Shown here: in pieces, positions 29,388-37,950 of the stretch
Layout of the letters: every line of letters begins with the position of its first letter
How positions within the stretch are numbered: position 1 is the first letter of the stretch
NCBI RefSeq assembly: GCF_041245805.1
Contig: NZ_CP162490.1
Coordinates: forward strand, 535,001 to 599,000
Direction of reading: 5' to 3'
Origin: Xanthomonas sp. DAR 34887
GTDB taxonomy: Bacteria > Pseudomonadota > Gammaproteobacteria > Xanthomonadales > Xanthomonadaceae
Length of the DNA: 64,000 nucleotides
The notes under the pieces: model-generated
The model's database searches: none
The model's input: the letters and a program-made list of their open reading frames with translations, nothing else
What the model was told of the DNA's origin: nothing
Translations under genes and position numbers: made by a program

Positions 29388-30263
29388 ATGGCCCAGCCCA
29401 GCACCGACGCCACTGCCTATTACGTGCCCAGCCAGAGCCGCTGGCCGTTCATCGGCTCGATCGCGATGTTCGTGACCATGATCGGCGTGGCCAGTTGGCT
29501 CAACGACGCGGCCTGGGGCAAGTGGACCTTCTTCACCGGCATCGCGATGCTGGTGGCGACCTTGTTCATGTGGTTCGGCGACGTGATCCGCGAATCGATC
29601 GCCGGCCACTACAACCGCCAGGTCGATGTGTCCTTCCGCATGGGCATGGTCTGGTTCATCTTTTCCGAAGTGATGTTCTTCGGCGCGTTCTTCGGCGCGC
29701 TGTTCTACACCCGCACCTTCATCCTGCCGTGGCTGGGCGGCGCCGGCGACGGGGTGATGACCAACGCGCTGCTGTGGGACGGCTATTCGGCGGCGTGGCC
29801 GACCAATGGCCCGGGCGCGATCGGTGGCCAGTTCCAGACCATCCCGGCATGGGGCCTGCCGCTGATCAACACGCTGATCCTGCTCAGCTCCGGCGTGACC
29901 CTGACCATCGCCCACCATGCGCTCAAGGCCGGCCAGCGCACGCGGCTGATGGTGTTCCAGGCGCTGACTGTGGCGCTGGGCTGCACCTTCCTGTACTTCC
30001 AGGCCGAGGAGTACATGCACGCCTACAAGGAGCTCAACCTGACCCTGGGCTCGGGCATCTACGGTTCCACCTTCTTCATGCTCACCGGCTTCCACGGCGC
30101 GCACGTGCTGCTGGGCACGATCATGCTGCTGGTGATGCTGTTGCGGATCGCGCGCGGGCACTTCAGCCGCGACAACCACTTCGCCTTCGAAGCGGCGGCG
30201 TGGTACTGGCACTTCGTCGACGTGGTGTGGCTGGCGTTGTTCCTGTTCGTCTATGTGCTTTGA
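29388..30263 (+). CDS. ctaE: cytochrome c oxidase subunit III
   Basis: A 291-residue membrane subunit with seven predicted helices, stabilising the oxidase core and its proton uptake. Family motifs include FRMGMVWFIFSEVMFFGAFF, HHALKAGQRTR, and the C-terminal WYWHFVDVVWLALFLFVYVL. It is the last gene of the forward cox run; the next gene is antisense and the gap between them is an inverted-repeat element. Confidence 0.97.
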   Translation: MAQPSTDATAYYVPSQSRWPFIGSIAMFVTMIGVASWLNDAAWGKWTFFTGIAMLVATLFMWFGDVIRESIAGHYNRQVDVSFRMGMVWFIFSEVMFFGAFFGALFYTRTFILPWLGGAGDGVMTNALLWDGYSAAWPTNGPGAIGGQFQTIPAWGLPLINTLILLSSGVTLTIAHHALKAGQRTRLMVFQALTVALGCTFLYFQAEEYMHAYKELNLTLGSGIYGSTFFMLTGFHGAHVLLGTIMLLVMLLRIARGHFSRDNHFAFEAAAWYWHFVDVVWLALFLFVYVL

Positions 30264-30266
30264 CGG

Positions 30267-30358
30267 CGGGGATTGGGGAGTGGGGATTGGGGATTCGCAA
30301 AGGCAGGAGCGCGAGCATCCGCTTTTGCGAATCCCGATTCCCGAATCTCCAATCCCGG
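30267..30358. repeat. GGGATT-type inverted-repeat element in a convergent gap
   Basis: The left arm is built from GGGGATTGGGGA-like units (30267-30297), the right arm from CGAATCCC/CCAATCCC units (30328-30357), with a short GC-rich centre. The arms pair imperfectly into a long hairpin. It occupies almost the whole gap between the converging ctaE and DUF2909 genes. A related copy is at 45430-45550. Confidence 0.85.
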
Positions 30359-30362
30359 CACC

Positions 30363-30581
30363 TCAGCGACCTAGCCCGTGCGGCTTGATCACGCCGGTGT
30401 AAATGCCCAGGATCACCAGCAGGATCAGGCACACCGATAGGCCGATGCGCCAGGTCAGTGCGTTCACCGTGCGCTTGCTCTGGCCGCGGTCCACCAGCAG
30501 GTAGTACAGGCCGGCGCCGAGGTTCCACAGAATGACCAGCAGGAACGCGACGATCAGCAGGGTTTTCAGCGAGTCGTTCAT
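30363..30581 (-). CDS. DUF2909 family twin-transmembrane protein
   Basis: A 72-residue inner-membrane protein with two helices (about 6-28 and 46-66) joined by the basic loop DRGQSKRTVNALTWR. Length and pattern match DUF2909 proteins, which in many gammaproteobacteria are encoded antisense within the cox cluster between subunit III and surf1, as here. The role is unknown; linkage suggests oxidase assembly or stability. It is divergent from surf1, 30 bases away, so their promoters must overlap. Confidence 0.85.
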   Translation of the reverse strand: MNDSLKTLLIVAFLLVILWNLGAGLYYLLVDRGQSKRTVNALTWRIGLSVCLILLVILGIYTGVIKPHGLGR

Positions 30582-30611
30582 GGGCGTCTCGGTGCACGGT
30601 ATCGCCGCATT

Positions 30612-31370
30612 ATGACTCTCGCCGCGTCTTCGCGCGTCGCCGCGCGCGCGCGCATGCCGCTGTGGCTCGGCTGGAGCATCGCGCTGGCGGTGGCGCTGGG
30701 ATTCTGCGCGCTGGGCCGCTGGCAATTGCTGCGCATGCACGAGAAACAGGCCCTGCTCGCGCAGGCCGCGCACATCCGCGACCGCCCACAGACCCTGGCC
30801 GCTGCGCTTGCCGCGGCGCGGCCGACGCAACTGGCGTGGGTGCACGGCACTGGCCGTTTCCTGCCGGGGCAGATCCTGCTCGACAACCAACTGCGCGAGG
30901 GCCGCAGCGGGGTCAAGGTCTACCAGCCATTCCTGGCCGATGGCGCATCGGCGCCGTTGCTGGTCGAACTGGGCTGGCTGCCGCTGCCGGCCGACCGTGC
31001 GTTGCCCAGGCCAGTGCCGTTGCAGGGGCGGTCCACGCTGGTCGGCCTGCTCGGGCCGGCGCCTTCGCATGGGCTGACCCTGGGGCCGGCGCTGGTCGCC
31101 GCGCCGGCGCCGCAGCTGTGGCTGGCGATGCGCATCGAGCCGGCGGCGATCGGCCAGGCGCTCGGCCGCCGCGACATTTTGTCGCAGGTGCTGCGCCTGG
31201 ATCCGGCGCTGCCGCTGGGCTATCCGCGCGATCTGGACATGCTGCCGAACACGCTGCCGCCCGAGCGCCACCTGGGTTACGCGGTGCAATGGTTCGGCCT
31301 GGCACTGGCCGTGCTGGTCACCGCCGGCCTGCTCAGTTGGCGCGCGCGCAAGGGGCGGGGCGGGCGCTGA
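30612..31370 (+). CDS. SURF1 family cytochrome oxidase assembly protein
   Basis: A 252-residue membrane protein with the SURF1 layout: one helix near each end (about 17-37 and 225-243) and a periplasmic domain between. Typical motifs are LGRWQLLRMHEK, HGTGRFLPGQILLDNQ and LGYAVQWFGLA. SURF1 aids insertion of heme a into subunit I. It begins the second forward run of the cox cluster, followed by a small thiol protein, ctaA and cyoE. Confidence 0.94.
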   Translation: MTLAASSRVAARARMPLWLGWSIALAVALGFCALGRWQLLRMHEKQALLAQAAHIRDRPQTLAAALAAARPTQLAWVHGTGRFLPGQILLDNQLREGRSGVKVYQPFLADGASAPLLVELGWLPLPADRALPRPVPLQGRSTLVGLLGPAPSHGLTLGPALVAAPAPQLWLAMRIEPAAIGQALGRRDILSQVLRLDPALPLGYPRDLDMLPNTLPPERHLGYAVQWFGLALAVLVTAGLLSWRARKGRGGR

Positions 31371-31397
31371 GCGCGCGCCCATGAGAAAATCCCCGGC

Positions 31398-31973
31398 ATG
31401 AATGCCTCCCCTACGGCTCCACGCCAGGCGACCGCGCGCGGCCGCTGGACGTTGATCGCGCTGTTCGCCCTGTTCTTCGGCTCGATGCTGGTCGCCGGCG
31501 CGCTGCGTTTTTCCGGCTGGCAACCGGCCAGCAGCCGCAACCACGGCGAGTTGCTGAAGCCGCCGGCCGACCTGCGCGCGCTGCAACCGCGGCTCGACGA
31601 CGGCAGCGTCTACGCCTGGCAGCCGCAGCAGCGCCTGTGGCGCATCGCGCTGGCCCCGCCGTGCGACTGCGGCAGCGCCTGCGACGCGCTGGCGCGCGAC
31701 CTGGACAAGGTCTGGCAGCTGTTCGGCCACGACGCCGACCACGTGCAGATCCTGTGGATCGGCACGCCGCCGGCGGCGGTGCGCGCGTTGCCGCAGGTGC
31801 GCGTGCTGCGCGCCGACGCCGCGCTGCTGAACGGCCTGCCGCGCGTGCACGACGCGGCCGGGGTGCCGGTCTACGTGATCGATCCGAACGGCTTCGTGGT
31901 GCTGCGCTATGCGCCGGGCTTCGATCCGGCCGGGTTGCGCGCGGACCTGTCGAAGCTGCTGAAACTCCTGTGA
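31398..31973 (+). CDS. membrane-anchored Cys-rich oxidase-assembly-linked protein
   Basis: A 191-residue protein with a single N-terminal transmembrane helix (about 18-37) and a periplasmic domain. Near residue 89 is PPCDCGSACDALARDL, with Cys89, Cys91 and Cys95; further on is VYVIDPNGFVVLRYAPG, like the late strands of a thioredoxin or Sco fold. No exact CxxxC Sco motif is present. Proteins of this kind between surf1 and ctaA occur in other gammaproteobacteria and are presumed to act in CuA or heme delivery. There is no senC/sco gene in this cluster, so this protein might substitute. That is inference. Confidence 0.75.
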   Translation: MNASPTAPRQATARGRWTLIALFALFFGSMLVAGALRFSGWQPASSRNHGELLKPPADLRALQPRLDDGSVYAWQPQQRLWRIALAPPCDCGSACDALARDLDKVWQLFGHDADHVQILWIGTPPAAVRALPQVRVLRADAALLNGLPRVHDAAGVPVYVIDPNGFVVLRYAPGFDPAGLRADLSKLLKLL

Positions 31974-31984
31974 GCCGTCCCCCT

Positions 31985-33148
31985 ATGAACCTGTTCGCGC
32001 CACCGGCGCTGTTTCGGCACTTCCATCGCATGGCCTGGCTGGCGGCGTTGTTCACCGCCAGCACGATCATGTTCGGTTCGTTCGTGCGCCTGTCCGATGC
32101 GGGCATGAGCTGCCCGGACTGGCCGACCTGCTACGGCCGGGTGACCTGGCCGCAGAGCAACGCCGAGGCCAACGCACATGCGGCCAGCAAGATCCGGCCG
32201 CTGGAGACGCACAAGGCCTGGCGCGAGCAGGTGCACCGCTTCCTGGCCGGTGCGCTGGGCGTGGAAGTGCTGGTGCTGTCGCTGCTGGCCGCGCGCCGGC
32301 GGCGCCTGGGCATCGTCCAGATCGTCGGCGCCGCGCTGCTGGTGGCGCTGTCGATTCCGCTGTACATGTCCGGCTGGCCGTCGCTGGCGATGGCGCTGGC
32401 CGCTGCCGGCGAAGCGATCCTGCTGCTGGCGGCGTTGCGCTGGTCCAACAGCGACCTGGCGCGCGCGGCGGTGCTGACCCTGGCGGTGGTGATCTTCCAG
32501 GCGCTGCTCGGCATGTGGACGGTGACCCTGCTGCTCAAGCCGATCGTGGTGATGGGGCATCTGCTCGGTGGCCTGCTGATGTTTTCGCTGCTGGTGTGGA
32601 TGGCCTGGCGCGCCACCCACCTGCCGATCACCCTGGCCGACGCGTCGCGGCTGAAGTGGCTGCTGCGCATCGGCGTGGCGCTGCTGGCGCTGCAGATCGC
32701 GCTCGGCGGCTGGGTCAGCGCCAACTATGCCGCGCTGGCCTGCGGCGGCGGCAGCTGGTCGGCCGACAACTTCCCGCGCTGCGTCAGCCAGTGGTGGCCG
32801 CCGCACGATTTCCGCGAAGGCTTCACCCTGTGGCGTGGCATCGGCGTGGACTACGAAGGCGGCGTGCTCGACGGCGCGTCGCGCATCGCGATCCAGATGG
32901 CGCACCGGATGATGGCGCTGCTGGTGGCGGCCTATCTGCTGTGGCTGGGCTGGCGGCTGAGCCGCTCGCCGGGCATGCGCGGCTGGGCGGCGGCGCTGGC
33001 GCTGCTGCTGGTGGCGCAGGTCAGCCTGGGCATCCTCAACGTCAAGCTGGCGCTGCCGCTGCCGGTGGCGGTGCTGCACAACGCCGGCGCGGTGGCATTG
33101 CTGTTCGTGCTGGTGTCGCTGCTGGCGCGCCTGCGGGCGCCGCAATGA
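31985..33148 (+). CDS. ctaA: heme A synthase (CtaA/COX15)
   Basis: A 387-residue inner-membrane protein with eight helices that oxidises the C8 methyl of heme O to a formyl group. Family motifs include FVRLSDAGMSCPDWPTCYG, the heme-ligand THKAWREQVHRFLAG, and a second half with VMGHLLGGL, GWVSANYAALAC and a later MAHRMMALL. Two cysteines lie in the periplasmic loop YAALACGGGSW...RCVSQ. The gene overlaps cyoE by four bases (ATGA), coupling the two heme-modifying enzymes. Confidence 0.95.
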   Translation: MNLFAPPALFRHFHRMAWLAALFTASTIMFGSFVRLSDAGMSCPDWPTCYGRVTWPQSNAEANAHAASKIRPLETHKAWREQVHRFLAGALGVEVLVLSLLAARRRRLGIVQIVGAALLVALSIPLYMSGWPSLAMALAAAGEAILLLAALRWSNSDLARAAVLTLAVVIFQALLGMWTVTLLLKPIVVMGHLLGGLLMFSLLVWMAWRATHLPITLADASRLKWLLRIGVALLALQIALGGWVSANYAALACGGGSWSADNFPRCVSQWWPPHDFREGFTLWRGIGVDYEGGVLDGASRIAIQMAHRMMALLVAAYLLWLGWRLSRSPGMRGWAAALALLLVAQVSLGILNVKLALPLPVAVLHNAGAVALLFVLVSLLARLRAPQ

Positions 33149-34038
33149 GCGCAACGGGCATCCACTGGCGCGACTACTGGGACCTGACCAAGCCCAAGGT
33201 GGTGGCGCTGATCGTGTTCACCGCGCTGGTCGGCATGTGCCTGGCGATTCCCGGCGTGCCGAGCTGGGCGCAGGTGCGCACCGGCCTGATCGGTTTCTTC
33301 GGCATCTGGCTGGCGGCATCGGCCGCGGCGGCGATCAACCAGTTGCTGGACGCGCGCATCGATGCGCAGATGGCGCGCACCTCGTGGCGGCCGCTGGTGG
33401 TGGGCAAGGTGCTGCCGTGGCAGGTGCTGCTGTTCGCCACGGCGTTGACCGCACTGTCGATGGCGATCCTGGTGATCTGGGTGAACACCATCACCGCGGT
33501 GCTGACCTTCGCCTCGCTGATCGGCTATGCGGTGATCTACACCGTGTTCCTCAAGCGCACCACGCCGCAGAACATCGTCATCGGCGGCCTGGCCGGCGCG
33601 GCGCCGCCGCTGCTGGGCTGGGCCGCGATCACCGGCATGCAGGGCCAGTGGGACTGGGCCTACGCGTCGCTGCTGGTGCTGATCATCTTCGTGTGGACGC
33701 CGCCGCATTTCTGGGCGCTGGCGATCTTCCGCCGCGCCGACTACGCCAAGGCCTCGATCCCGATGCTGCCGGTCACCCACGGCGTGGCGCATACGCGCAA
33801 GCAGATCCTGGTGTACACGTTGCTGCTGGTGATAGTGACGCTGCTGCCGGCCGCGGTGGGCATGAGCGGAGTGTTCTACCTCGGCGGCGCGCTGGTGCTG
33901 AACGCGGTGTTCGTCTGGTACGCCTGGCGCATGCTCGATCCGCCGGACGAGATGTTCTCGATGCGCATGTTCGGCTATTCGATCGTGTACCTGATGGCGC
34001 TGTTCGCGTTCCTGCTGGTCGATCACTGGATCGGCTGA
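33145..34038 (+). CDS. cyoE: protoheme IX farnesyltransferase (heme O synthase)
   Basis: A 297-residue polytopic prenyltransferase that attaches farnesyl to protoheme, supplying CtaA. The catalytic first motif is NQLLDARIDAQMARTSWRP, and the second region contains TPPHFWALAIFRRADYAKA. About nine helices are predicted. It ends the cox/heme gene run; the following chemoreceptor gene begins 85 bases later and is probably separate. Confidence 0.96.
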   Translation: MSATGIHWRDYWDLTKPKVVALIVFTALVGMCLAIPGVPSWAQVRTGLIGFFGIWLAASAAAAINQLLDARIDAQMARTSWRPLVVGKVLPWQVLLFATALTALSMAILVIWVNTITAVLTFASLIGYAVIYTVFLKRTTPQNIVIGGLAGAAPPLLGWAAITGMQGQWDWAYASLLVLIIFVWTPPHFWALAIFRRADYAKASIPMLPVTHGVAHTRKQILVYTLLLVIVTLLPAAVGMSGVFYLGGALVLNAVFVWYAWRMLDPPDEMFSMRMFGYSIVYLMALFAFLLVDHWIG

Positions 34039-34122
34039 ACCGTCCATTCAGTTCTCCGCTCAAGTGCTGGCGGTTGCGGTCGCTACCGAACCACCGAGTT
34101 CGGCAAAGTCGCGGAGAAGCAC

Positions 34123-35856
34123 ATGTGGGGCAAGAGCAAGCAAGAAGCGGCGAAGCTGCAGGCAACGATCGAGCGCTTGCGCGAGGCTGAGGCCGAACGC
34201 GACCGCGCGCGCGCGCAGGCCGAAAGCGCCCGCGCCGATCTGGACTATCTGCGCGGCCGCTTCGATCTGGTCACTGCCGGCACCACCGACGGCTTGTGGG
34301 ACATGAGCGTGATCGCCGGCGATCCGGTCAACCCCTCCAACGAGTTCTGGTGGTCGACGCAGTTCCGCGCGCTGCTCGGCTTCGCCTCCGAGGCCGAGTT
34401 CCCGAACGTGCTCGACAGCTGGGCCTCGCGCCTGCACCCGCAGGACAAGCAGGCCACGCTCGATGCGTTCGCCGCGCACCTGGCCGACCGCAGCGGCCAG
34501 ACCCCGTACGACGTGGAATACCGGCTGCAGCTGAAGAACGGGCAGTACCGTTGGTTCCGCGCGCTCGGCACCACGCAGCGCGACGCCCACGGCGCGCCAC
34601 TGCGGGTGGCCGGCTCGCTCACCGACATCTCCGAACGGCGCGAGCGCGATGCGTTCCTGGACGTGGTGCTGACCCGCTTCGAACTGGGCGCGGACATGCT
34701 CAACGACGGCCTGTGGGACATGAGCGTGATCGCCGGCGATCCGATCAACCCGGCCAACGAATTCTGGTGGTCGCCGCAGTTCCGCACGCTGCTCGGCTTC
34801 GCCTCGGAAGCCGAATTTCCGAACGTGCTCGACAGCTGGGCCTCGCGCCTGCATCCGGAGGACAAGCAGGGTGCGCTGAATGCCTTCGCCGCCCATCTCA
34901 ACGACCGCAGCGGCCGCACCTCCTTCGACATCGAGTACCGGTTGCAGCAGAAGAGCGGCGAGTACCGCTGGTTCCGCGCGCGCGGCCTGACCAAGCGCGC
35001 CGCCGACGGCACCCCGCTGCGCGCGGTCGGCGCGTTGCTGGACATCCATGCCGCGCGCCAGCTCGGCGAGGCCGCGCGCACCCTGCAGTCGGCGGCCGCG
35101 GACATGGTCGAGGACAACAGCGACCTGGCCCGGCGCACAGAGCAGCAGGCGGCGGCGCTGGAAGAGGCGGCCAGCTCGATGGAAGAGATCACCAGCACCG
35201 TGCAGCGCAACGTCGAGCATGTCGGCCACGCCAACCGGCTGGTGGACGGCGCCAGCGACGTCGCCCAGCGCGGCGGCGAGGTGGTCCGCGACGTGGTCCA
35301 GACCATGGCCGGCATCGAGAGCGCGTCACGCAAGATCGCCGACATCATCAGCGTGATCGACGGCATCGCGTTCCAGACCAACATCCTCGCCCTGAACGCC
35401 GCGGTGGAAGCGGCGCGTGCCGGCGAGCAGGGTCGCGGCTTCGCCGTGGTCGCCACCGAAGTGCGCAGCCTGGCCCAGCGCTGCGCCGATGCGGCCAAGG
35501 AAGTGCGTGGGCTGATCGCCGGCTCCAGCGAGCAGGTCGATCGCGGCTCGGCGTTGGTCTCACGTGCCGGCGCCACCATGGAAGAATTGCTCGGCTCGGT
35601 GCGCGAGGTGCAGCGGATCATGACCGACATCGCCGGCGCCAGCCGCGAGCAGAGCGCCGGGATCGGCCAGGTCAACCAGATCGTGATGCAGATGGACACG
35701 GCCACGCAGCAGAACGCGGCACTGGTCGAAAAGATGGCCGATGCCGCGCGCGAGCTGGAAGGGCAGGCGCAAGGCTTGAACGCGCATACCGGCAGCGGAC
35801 GCCGCCCTGGCAGCCATGGTGCCGGCCAGTCGATGACGTCGGCACGCGCGGCCTGA
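34123..35856 (+). CDS. soluble methyl-accepting chemotaxis protein with tandem PAS domains
   Basis: A 577-residue chemoreceptor without signal peptide or transmembrane helix. A short coiled coil (1-45) precedes two PAS-like domains (about 46-170 and 188-312) that are strongly alike: both contain DGLWDMSVIAGDP, NEFWWS and FASEAEFPNVLDSWASRLHP. The signalling domain follows, with the invariant tip GIAFQTNILALNAAVEAARA near residue 415. No CheR-binding pentapeptide is present at the C-terminus (ends TSARAA). The layout resembles BdlA-type receptors that sense internal redox or energy state and influence biofilm dispersal. Its place after the oxidase genes may be coincidence. The PAS ligand cannot be told from sequence. 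Confidence 0.93.
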   Translation: MWGKSKQEAAKLQATIERLREAEAERDRARAQAESARADLDYLRGRFDLVTAGTTDGLWDMSVIAGDPVNPSNEFWWSTQFRALLGFASEAEFPNVLDSWASRLHPQDKQATLDAFAAHLADRSGQTPYDVEYRLQLKNGQYRWFRALGTTQRDAHGAPLRVAGSLTDISERRERDAFLDVVLTRFELGADMLNDGLWDMSVIAGDPINPANEFWWSPQFRTLLGFASEAEFPNVLDSWASRLHPEDKQGALNAFAAHLNDRSGRTSFDIEYRLQQKSGEYRWFRARGLTKRAADGTPLRAVGALLDIHAARQLGEAARTLQSAAADMVEDNSDLARRTEQQAAALEEAASSMEEITSTVQRNVEHVGHANRLVDGASDVAQRGGEVVRDVVQTMAGIESASRKIADIISVIDGIAFQTNILALNAAVEAARAGEQGRGFAVVATEVRSLAQRCADAAKEVRGLIAGSSEQVDRGSALVSRAGATMEELLGSVREVQRIMTDIAGASREQSAGIGQVNQIVMQMDTATQQNAALVEKMADAARELEGQAQGLNAHTGSGRRPGSHGAGQSMTSARAA

Positions 35857-36056
35857 CTGGCGTAGGCCGGCACCCGGCGCGGCCTGCGCGCGCCGGGCGG
35901 CGGCGCGAGCGGATCGAGTGCATGCGGCGCGGGACGACCGCGCCGTCGCGAGGTGGCCGGCCCGGTGCCGGGACTGCGGCGGATGCCGTACAGCGCTTGG
36001 CCGCTCCCGGTGGCGCTAGATGCTGTCGCGGTCGGTGGCGACAGCGCCTGGCGCGT

Positions 36057-37652
36057 TCACCCCAGCCAATGCTGGCAGCTGTCGCGGTCCTGGCTGCCGC
36101 AGCTCTGCTGCATCTTGTTCTGCAGGCGCGCGAGCACGGCACTGCCGCCATGGTCCTTGCTCCAGCCCTGCAGTGTCTTGGCCAGGGTGTCGAAACGCTG
36201 CTTGGTGCGTTGGTGGTAGCCGCCGGGCTGCCCGGCCAGTTCGCCGATGACCTGGCCGGCGGCGGCCTCGATCGCGTCCGCGTTGTCCGGTTGCAGCCGG
36301 ATCAGGCCATCGACGTAGAGCACGCCCCACTGCACGCGGGTGGCCGGGCCTTCGGCGCTCTCGTAGGCTTTCTTCAGCCAGTACAGCGCGGTCTGCTTGT
36401 CGCCGCGCGCCTCGGCCAGGTCGGCCAGTTCCGGCATGTAGTAGTACGGCGTCTTGCTGCGCCCCAGCTCGGCCAGCAGCAGCTGTTCGGCGCCGGCGCT
36501 GTCGCCGGCGGCGTCGAGCAGGCTGGCGGCATTGCTGATCGTGGACTGGCGTTCGTAGTCGGTCTTGGCGGCCTGTTCGGCCCACTGCACGCGCTGCTGC
36601 ACCTTGGCGACCACCGCGGCCGGCAGCGGCGGATGCGGCGGATGCGGCGCGTCGCCGGCGTCGGCCGGCTGCCCCTGCGCCAGCCGCGCCAGCTGGATGT
36701 CGGCGTACGCGGTATCCAGACGATCGCTGATCGGCAGGCTGCTGTCGGCGTAGACCTGGTCCAGCGCGCGGCTCAGCGCGCTCGACAGCGTGGCCCGTTC
36801 GCCGGCATCGGCGGCCGCGGCCTGGACCAGTTCGCGCGCCGAGTAGGTCAGGGTGCTGCGGTTGGCGCGGACCTCGGCCGGATCGGCCAGTACCGCCTGC
36901 AGCAGGCTGCGGTCGGCAGCGCGGCGCTTGGTGTCCCGGGTGCCGGCCTTGTCCGGTGGCTGCGCGGCCAGCGCCAGCAACGCGAAGCGGCGCTGCAGTG
37001 CCGGCTGCGGCGCGGTGGCGGCCAATTGCGCGAGCACACCGGCGGCCTGCTCCGGCTTCACCAGTTTGCTCGCATCCACCGCCCAGCCGTATTCGCCGAG
37101 CAGGGTCCAATCGTCGGCGCTGAGGGTGGCCGGCGCCTGCAGCGCCTTCTGCAGCAGCTGCGCCGACGTGGTGGTGCGCGTGGCGGCCACGCGCAAGGCC
37201 TCGGCCAGGCGCCCGGTGTCGCTGTCGCCGGCCAGGCGGGTGATCTCGCTGCGATCCGGGCGCAGCACGATGATGGTCGGATAGCCCTTGATGCCGAAAC
37301 GTTCGCCCCAGGCCTGCGCGCCTTCCGAATCGCCGTCCAGATGCACCGCGACGAAGGCGCGGGTGCGTGCGATGAAGGCCGGGTCCTTGAACAGCGTGGC
37401 CTTGAGCCGGTTGCACGGCGGGCACCAGGCCGCGCCCCAGTACAGCAGCACCGGCTTGTTCTGCTCGCGCGCTTCGGCGAAGGCGTCGTCGACGTCGCCT
37501 TCGCGCCAGGCGATACCGGAGCTGTCGGGCGCCTTGGCCGGCGCGGCGGCCTGCGGCTTGGCGGGAGCGGGCGGTTTGTCGCAGCCGCCCAGCGCCAGCA
37601 GTGCGGCAAGGCTGGCGGAGGTCATGACGGAAAGGTGGAGCGTGCGGCGCAT
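36057..37652 (-). CDS. thioredoxin-domain lipoprotein with long helical C-terminal region
   Basis: A 531-residue envelope protein. A lipoprotein signal ends LGGC with Cys24, followed by an Ala/Pro/Lys linker. The thioredoxin domain (about 48-175) has WCPPC (Cys77, Cys80) and the cis-proline motif KGYPT. The remaining 350 residues are helical and Ala-rich with TPR-like spacing. It is probably a thiol oxidoreductase with a protein-interaction module, acting in the periplasm. The start at ATG 37652 is preferred over an upstream frame extension since it begins the signal peptide; no good ribosome site is visible. It converges on the chemoreceptor gene, with 200 bases of featureless sequence between. 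Confidence 0.85.
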   Translation of the reverse strand: MRRTLHLSVMTSASLAALLALGGCDKPPAPAKPQAAAPAKAPDSSGIAWREGDVDDAFAEAREQNKPVLLYWGAAWCPPCNRLKATLFKDPAFIARTRAFVAVHLDGDSEGAQAWGERFGIKGYPTIIVLRPDRSEITRLAGDSDTGRLAEALRVAATRTTTSAQLLQKALQAPATLSADDWTLLGEYGWAVDASKLVKPEQAAGVLAQLAATAPQPALQRRFALLALAAQPPDKAGTRDTKRRAADRSLLQAVLADPAEVRANRSTLTYSARELVQAAAADAGERATLSSALSRALDQVYADSSLPISDRLDTAYADIQLARLAQGQPADAGDAPHPPHPPLPAAVVAKVQQRVQWAEQAAKTDYERQSTISNAASLLDAAGDSAGAEQLLLAELGRSKTPYYYMPELADLAEARGDKQTALYWLKKAYESAEGPATRVQWGVLYVDGLIRLQPDNADAIEAAAGQVIGELAGQPGGYHQRTKQRFDTLAKTLQGWSKDHGGSAVLARLQNKMQQSCGSQDRDSCQHWLG

Positions 37653-37950
37653 ACGTCGGTCACCGGGCGAAGAGGGGAGGGCGGCAACGGCGGATGCCGT
37701 GCAGGCCATGGCGCCAATCGCGCACTCTACCTAGCCGATCGTGCCGCGGGTATCCGGCGGATATGCCGGTTGCGCATTTGCATATGCAGCGATTCAGCGG
37801 CGGCCAGTGCGGGCATGTAGCTCGGCACGGACGGCGGCGCGTGGCCGCCATCGCGCTGCGTTCTGTTTTCACCAGGCGCAGCGCATGCACCCGAGTGGCG
37901 GCCGCGCCTTCTCGAACAGGTGGCGCCGATCCGTCGCCGTCCCGCGCTCG

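Noticed and set aside
34123..35856. Chemoreceptor as part of the cox operon
   Set aside because: There is an 85-base gap without coupling, and no functional family link; adjacency alone is weak.
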